Source: an uncultured bacterium
Lineage (GTDB): Bacteria; Bacteroidota; Bacteroidia; Bacteroidales; Bacteroidaceae
DNA length: 10,409 nt
Reading direction: 5' to 3'
Assembly: GCA_905215575.1 (NCBI GenBank)
Contig: CAJMQV010000062.1
Location: 1-10,409 of the forward strand
Made by a program: the position numbers and the translations under genes. Positions 7,076 through 10,409 of this stretch are shown piece after piece (within the stretch, counting starts at the first letter, position 1; each line of letters opens with the position of its first letter). The notes below the pieces were generated by a model, which saw only the letters and a list, made by a program, of their open reading frames with translations, searched no databases and was not told the origin of the DNA.

Positions 7076-7083
7076 CAAAGTTA
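7076..7083 (-). promoter_or_regulatory. Bacteroidota -7 promoter box for the outer-membrane gene
   Basis: Read on the minus strand this is TAACTTTG, a perfect match to the TAnnTTTG -7 element of Bacteroides sigma-ABfr promoters. It lies 25 bases before the ATG at 7050, which would give a leader of about 20 bases. A matching -33 TTTG about 20 bases upstream is not evident. Confidence 0.6.
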
Positions 7084-7122
7084 CAAAGAATATCCTAAAC
7101 TCTGACTGTTTTTCCTAATTTT

Positions 7123-7980
7123 TTATTTTTTGCTTTCTTTCTGATCTTGTTCTGAAACATCAATAGGAGCACCGCAATATTTGCAATAACGGGCATCAAA
7201 ATCAAGCGGACGACCACAATTCGGACAGGTTCCTCCGGCTTTTTTCTGCTCGTCCATCAACGTAACGGAAACAATACCTGTAGGCACGGCAATGATGGTA
7301 TAACCCAACAGCATCACCACTCCGGAAATGAAACGCCCCACGGCAGTGAGCGGAGTAATATCGCCATAACCCACCGTGGTCAGTGTCACAATGGCCCAAT
7401 AAATGCTGGTCGGAATATCCGTGAAACCGGATTCGGGATGCTCCCCCTCAACCATATACATGATCGTGCCGATTGAAATGACCAGAATCAACACAAAAAG
7501 GAAGAATACAAGGATTTTGCGCATACTCTTCTGTACCGAGCGCAACAACAGATTACCTTCGGTCCAGAAACTGAAGAGCTTGAACACGCGGAACACACGG
7601 ATGAGACGGAAAGCGCGAATGATCAGCACATAGCGCACCGAAGGAAAGAAGAAAGCCAGATAAAGAGGCAGGGTAGCTAACAGATCCACAATACCGAAAA
7701 AGCTGAAAATGTATTTCCTCGGTTTGTCGGACACGTAGATGCGCAACACGTATTCCACCGTAAAGAAAAAGGTGGATACGTACTCAAATATCTGCAAGAC
7801 CAGACGCCAGCCATCACTGACAAACGGCAGACTCTCGATAATGGCCGCCAAGACACTGAGCAGAATGGTGATAATAAGCACCGTGTCGAACATGCGTCCC
7901 GCATAAGTGTCCGACTCAAATATAATCTGATAAAGTTTTTCGCGATTCAGATAGCGTTTTACTTTCTCTAATGTAATCAT
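7123..7980 (-). CDS. Voltage-gated-type K+ channel with C-terminal zinc ribbon
   Basis: This 285-aa protein is of the Ion_trans (Kv-like) family, six helices per subunit, forming tetrameric channels in the inner membrane. Approximate helices: S1 30-50, S2 61-81 (Glu76), S3 90-110 (Asp99), S4 115-138, S5 153-177, S6 213-242. S4 carries basic residues every third position (R122, R125, R128, R131, K134), the voltage-sensor pattern. The pore helix (~189-200) leads into the K+ selectivity filter TTVGYGD (201-207). After S6 the cytoplasmic tail contains a zinc-ribbon-like module, CPNC (252-255) and CKYC (266-269), then a charged Lys/Glu/Asp/Gln end. Prokaryotic channels of this class set membrane potential; the zinc ribbon could tetramerise, bind a partner or sense metal, but no role is shown by the sequence. 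The start at 7980 has no close upstream in-frame rival. Confidence 0.92.
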   Translation of the reverse strand: MITLEKVKRYLNREKLYQIIFESDTYAGRMFDTVLIITILLSVLAAIIESLPFVSDGWRLVLQIFEYVSTFFFTVEYVLRIYVSDKPRKYIFSFFGIVDLLATLPLYLAFFFPSVRYVLIIRAFRLIRVFRVFKLFSFWTEGNLLLRSVQKSMRKILVFFLFVLILVISIGTIMYMVEGEHPESGFTDIPTSIYWAIVTLTTVGYGDITPLTAVGRFISGVVMLLGYTIIAVPTGIVSVTLMDEQKKAGGTCPNCGRPLDFDARYCKYCGAPIDVSEQDQKESKK

Positions 7981-8016
7981 CTTATTTTCTGTTCAAAATA
8001 TCCCATAAATAGGGTA

Positions 8017-8047
8017 TTGCCGACTAATGGCTTTCCCCATACCTTTG
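8017..8047 (+). promoter_or_regulatory. cysK promoter
   Basis: A -33 element TTG (8017-8019) and a perfect -7 element TACCTTTG (8040-8047) are separated by 20 bases, the spacing expected for the Bacteroides primary sigma factor. The -7 box lies 26 bases before the cysK ATG. It overlaps the 10-base palindrome CTTTGCAAAG (8043-8052). Confidence 0.72.
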
Positions 8048-8073
8048 CAAAGTAACAATAAAAAGCTCAGATT

Positions 8074-9033
8074 ATGAAAAGAATATATAGACAACTTACA
8101 GACCTCGTCGGGAATACCCCCTTAGTACAGTTACAGAATTTACCCGAAGAAGAACAGGTAAAAGCCAACATCATAGCCAAACTGGAATATTTGAATCCGG
8201 GAGGCAGCGTAAAGGACCGCATCGCACTGAGTATGATCGAAGAAGCCGAACAGCAGGGAATACTCAAGCCGGGAAGCATTATTGTGGAGCCGACAAGCGG
8301 TAATACCGGCATAGGGCTGGCCTGGATAGCGCGCGCCAAAGGATACCGTGCCATTCTGACCATGCCCGAAACCATGAGCATAGAGCGCCGCAACCTGTTG
8401 CGTGCCCGGGGAGCCGAACTGGTGCTCACCCCCGGAGCCCAAGGAATGAAAGGAGCCATTGCCAAAGCGCAGGAACTGGCAGCAACTTTAGAAAACGCCG
8501 TCCTGCTGCAACAGTTTGAAAATCCGGCCAACCCACTGAAACATTACCGCACCACAGCCGAAGAAATCTGGCGCGATACGGAAGGACAAGTGGATGTATT
8601 TGTTGCAGGTGTGGGCACCGGAGGAACCATTACCGGAGTGGGCCGCAGACTGAAAGAACTGAATCCGAAGATTGAAATCATCGCCGTAGAACCGGATGCT
8701 TCGGCAGTACTTTCCGGCGAACAGCCCGGTCCGCATAAAATTCAGGGTATCGGTGCCGGATTCATCCCCGGCATTCTGGACCGTGGCGTTATCGACCGGA
8801 TAATAAGGGTAACGGACCATGACGCTCTGCTCACCGGCCGCCGTCTGTCGCTTCGCGAAGGACTGCTTACGGGAATCTCTTCCGGAGCCGCCGCCTTCGC
8901 CGCCATTCAGATTGGTCGCGAAGCAGGATACGAAAACAAGAATATCGTAGTGCTCCTGCCAGACACCGGAGAGCGTTACCTCTCTACCCCGCTTTTCGAT
9001 TTTGAAAACTTTCCGATGGAAATAAAAGAATAA
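8074..9033 (+). CDS. cysK: Cysteine synthase (O-acetylserine sulfhydrylase)
   Basis: This 319-aa enzyme is the normal length for the family. It is a cytosolic PLP enzyme that makes L-cysteine from O-acetylserine and sulfide. The PLP lysine is K47 in NPGGSVKDR (41-49). The substrate loop is PTSGNTG (73-79), the phosphate-binding loop GTGGT (181-185), and the pyrimidine-ring serine is in SSGAA (269-273). MPETMS (97-102) and the C-terminal PDTGERYLST (296-305) are also family signatures. The lack of an N-terminal haem domain or C-terminal CBS domains rules out a typical cystathionine beta-synthase. CysM (which can use thiosulfate) is the nearest alternative, but the sequence reads as CysK-type. 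The gene is monocistronic: it has its own promoter upstream, and a terminator shared with the convergent dehydrogenase gene follows. Confidence 0.93.
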   Translation: MKRIYRQLTDLVGNTPLVQLQNLPEEEQVKANIIAKLEYLNPGGSVKDRIALSMIEEAEQQGILKPGSIIVEPTSGNTGIGLAWIARAKGYRAILTMPETMSIERRNLLRARGAELVLTPGAQGMKGAIAKAQELAATLENAVLLQQFENPANPLKHYRTTAEEIWRDTEGQVDVFVAGVGTGGTITGVGRRLKELNPKIEIIAVEPDASAVLSGEQPGPHKIQGIGAGFIPGILDRGVIDRIIRVTDHDALLTGRRLSLREGLLTGISSGAAAFAAIQIGREAGYENKNIVVLLPDTGERYLSTPLFDFENFPMEIKE

Positions 9034-9069
9034 AAAAACTGGTCTGTTTTTTTATACTGAGAAAACCTA

Positions 9070-9110
9070 AAGCCGTTTCCGCAATAGTATACAACCAGCG
9101 GAAACGGCTT
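9070..9110. terminator. Bidirectional terminator between cysK and the acyl-CoA dehydrogenase gene
   Basis: Perfect 13-bp arms (aagccgtttccgc at 9070-9082 and its complement at 9098-9110) enclose a 15-base loop. Both sides are T-rich in the direction of exit. It ends transcription of the two convergent genes. A second small hairpin, ttgccc/gggcaa (9129-9134 and 9140-9145), lies just after the dehydrogenase stop and lacks a T-run. Confidence 0.82.
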
Positions 9111-9154
9111 CATTTATTTAATCTGCCTTTGCCCTCAGGGGGCAAGCATTCTGA

Positions 9155-10409
9155 TTACAGCTGACGGTATGCCTCCAGCTGAGTGGCATCGAACTTGCGG
9201 ATGAAGTTGAAGTGTTTCTCCACTTCTGACTCGGCATAGTTCACATATACCTTGAGACTCTTCTCGAAGAGTTCCGGACAGCGGGTAGCATCCTGCAACA
9301 ACAGGTGTGACATGACACAAACAGCGGCCATCTCCATCAGACGACGGGCCACAAAGTCGTGCAGCTCCTGATCGGCAGCCTCCTTCACGGCATTGGTGCA
9401 GGCCTCGAACTTGCGGGTCATGTTCTTGATACGGTCCTTCAGATCTTCGTACTCGGCAGCGCAAGGGATCAGTTCATAGTCATGCAGCGTAGCGGCATAC
9501 GATCCGTTGGTGACATAACGGATAGCGGCAACAGTCTGCAACTGAGTAGTACCCTCGTAGATTGAAGTGATGCGGGCATCACGATAGATACGCTGACAAG
9601 CGTACTCCATCATGAAACCGGAACCGCCGTGAATCTGAATACAGTCGTAAGCATTCTGGTTGGCATACTCTGAGTTCATCCCCTTGGCCAGCGGAGTAAA
9701 GCTGTCGGCCAGCTTAGCATATTTCTTCTGCTCCTGACGTTCTTCCGGAGTGAGCTTGCGCTCGCGGGCAATATCGTCCAGTGCCTTATAGATGTCTACA
9801 TAGCGTGAAGTCTGATACAACAGCGCACGGCCGGCATCCAGTTTGGCCTTCATGATAGAAAGCATGTCGTACACAGCCGGGAAGTTGATAATCGCCTTGC
9901 CGAACTGCTCACGGTCCTTGGCATAAGCCAATCCTTCGTTGTAAGCGGCCTGGCTCAATCCGACAGACTGTGCGGCGATACCCAGACGGGCACCGTTCAT
10001 CAGGGCCATCACATATTTGATCAATCCCAGCTTGCGGTCGCCGCAAAGCTCGGCCTTGGCATTCTTGTAAACCAGCTCACAGGTTGGTGAACCATGAATA
10101 CCCATCTTGTTTTCAATACGGCGCACGTCCACACCGCCATCGTTCTTGTCATAGATGAACATAGACAGTCCGCGGCCGTCCTTGGTTCCTTCCTCCGAAC
10201 GGGCCAGAACCAAGTGCAGCTGAGCATCTCCGTTGGTGATGAATCGCTTCACACCATTCAGTCGCCAGCACTGGTTTTCCTCATCATAGGTGGCCTTCAG
10301 CATCACGCTCTGCAAGTCGGAACCGGCATCCGGCTCGGTCAGGTCCATAGACATGGTCTCTCCGGCGCAGATACGCGGGATGAAACGGCTGTGCTGGTCC
10401 TCATTACCG
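9155..10409 (-). CDS. Acyl-CoA dehydrogenase, 5' end outside the window
   Basis: The minus-strand frame is open to the right edge; 417 residues are visible and the true start is beyond it. The visible part begins in the middle domain with MDLTEPDAGSDLQ, which contacts FAD and substrate. The C-terminal helical domain follows, with REQFGKAI and the QIHGGSGFMMEYACQRIYRDARI signature region (split here only for reference). The catalytic base is the Glu of IYEGTTQLQ (visible residue 285), in the position used by short- and medium-chain enzymes. About 130 further helical residues after the catalytic region match the longer ~560-600-aa type with an extra C-terminal domain (AcylCoA_DH_C, PF12806-like). 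It oxidises an acyl-CoA to the enoyl-CoA and passes electrons to an electron-transfer flavoprotein. In Bacteroides such genes often follow etfBA, which would lie to the right of this window. Substrate chain length is not decidable here. Confidence 0.9.
   Translation of the reverse strand, partial: GNEDQHSRFIPRICAGETMSMDLTEPDAGSDLQSVMLKATYDEENQCWRLNGVKRFITNGDAQLHLVLARSEEGTKDGRGLSMFIYDKNDGGVDVRRIENKMGIHGSPTCELVYKNAKAELCGDRKLGLIKYVMALMNGARLGIAAQSVGLSQAAYNEGLAYAKDREQFGKAIINFPAVYDMLSIMKAKLDAGRALLYQTSRYVDIYKALDDIARERKLTPEERQEQKKYAKLADSFTPLAKGMNSEYANQNAYDCIQIHGGSGFMMEYACQRIYRDARITSIYEGTTQLQTVAAIRYVTNGSYAATLHDYELIPCAAEYEDLKDRIKNMTRKFEACTNAVKEAADQELHDFVARRLMEMAAVCVMSHLLLQDATRCPELFEKSLKVYVNYAESEVEKHFNFIRKFDATQLEAYRQL

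Noticed and set aside
8002..8014. ccc...ggg symmetry (cccataaataggg) upstream of the channel gene
   Set aside because: Only three G-C pairs match and the inner bases do not pair; it is not a convincing operator or hairpin.
9046..9052. T-run directly after cysK as a terminator
   Set aside because: No stem precedes it; the real hairpin is at 9070-9110.

Overview
This window looks like chromosomal DNA from a gut-type member of the Bacteroidota (Bacteroides, Phocaeicola or a close relative). The reasons are the Bacteroidales-type -7 promoter boxes (TAnnTTTG), A/T-rich leaders with no clear Shine-Dalgarno, a C-terminal tail like the sorting domains of Bacteroidota surface proteins, a small Bacteroidota-style KKYxxP peptide gene, and a sodium-pumping oxaloacetate decarboxylase operon. 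The species cannot be named from the window. I see no rRNA, tRNA, CRISPR array, insertion sequence or phage gene.

Layout. (1) Positions 1-2112 (+): the 3' end of a carboxyltransferase-biotin carrier gene (oadA-like) and, one base later, oadB, the membrane beta subunit of a Na+-translocating decarboxylase. A perfect 24-bp hairpin follows. (2) Positions 2359-6360 (+): an AT-richer two-gene unit. It encodes a very large secreted calcineurin-like phosphoesterase (1274 aa) with a PKD-like N-terminus, a PAP-type Fn3 domain, the catalytic domain, another Fn3-like domain, three tandem ~95-aa 'DWIG-Y' repeats, a beta-rich region and a sorting-type tail. A 49-aa peptide of unknown function follows 27 bases downstream. 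(3) Positions 6386-6500: a composite hairpin and a strong bidirectional terminator separate this unit from the convergent minus-strand genes. (4) Positions 6544-7980 (-): a small outer-membrane beta-barrel protein with its own promoter, and upstream of it a six-helix voltage-gated-type K+ channel with a C-terminal zinc ribbon. (5) Positions 8074-9033 (+): cysteine synthase, divergent from the channel, with a well-formed Bacteroidota promoter. (6) Positions 9155-10409 (-): most of an acyl-CoA dehydrogenase, cut by the window edge, converging on cysK across a shared terminator.

The flanking genes are ordinary metabolism and membrane physiology: oxaloacetate decarboxylation linked to Na+ export, cysteine synthesis, acyl-CoA oxidation and K+ flux. 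The part most worth attention is the phosphoesterase/small-peptide unit at 2359-6360. It is compositionally distinct, bounded by hairpins, and pairs an unusual multidomain surface enzyme with a short conserved-looking peptide of unknown role. I cannot claim that it is a new system from sequence alone.
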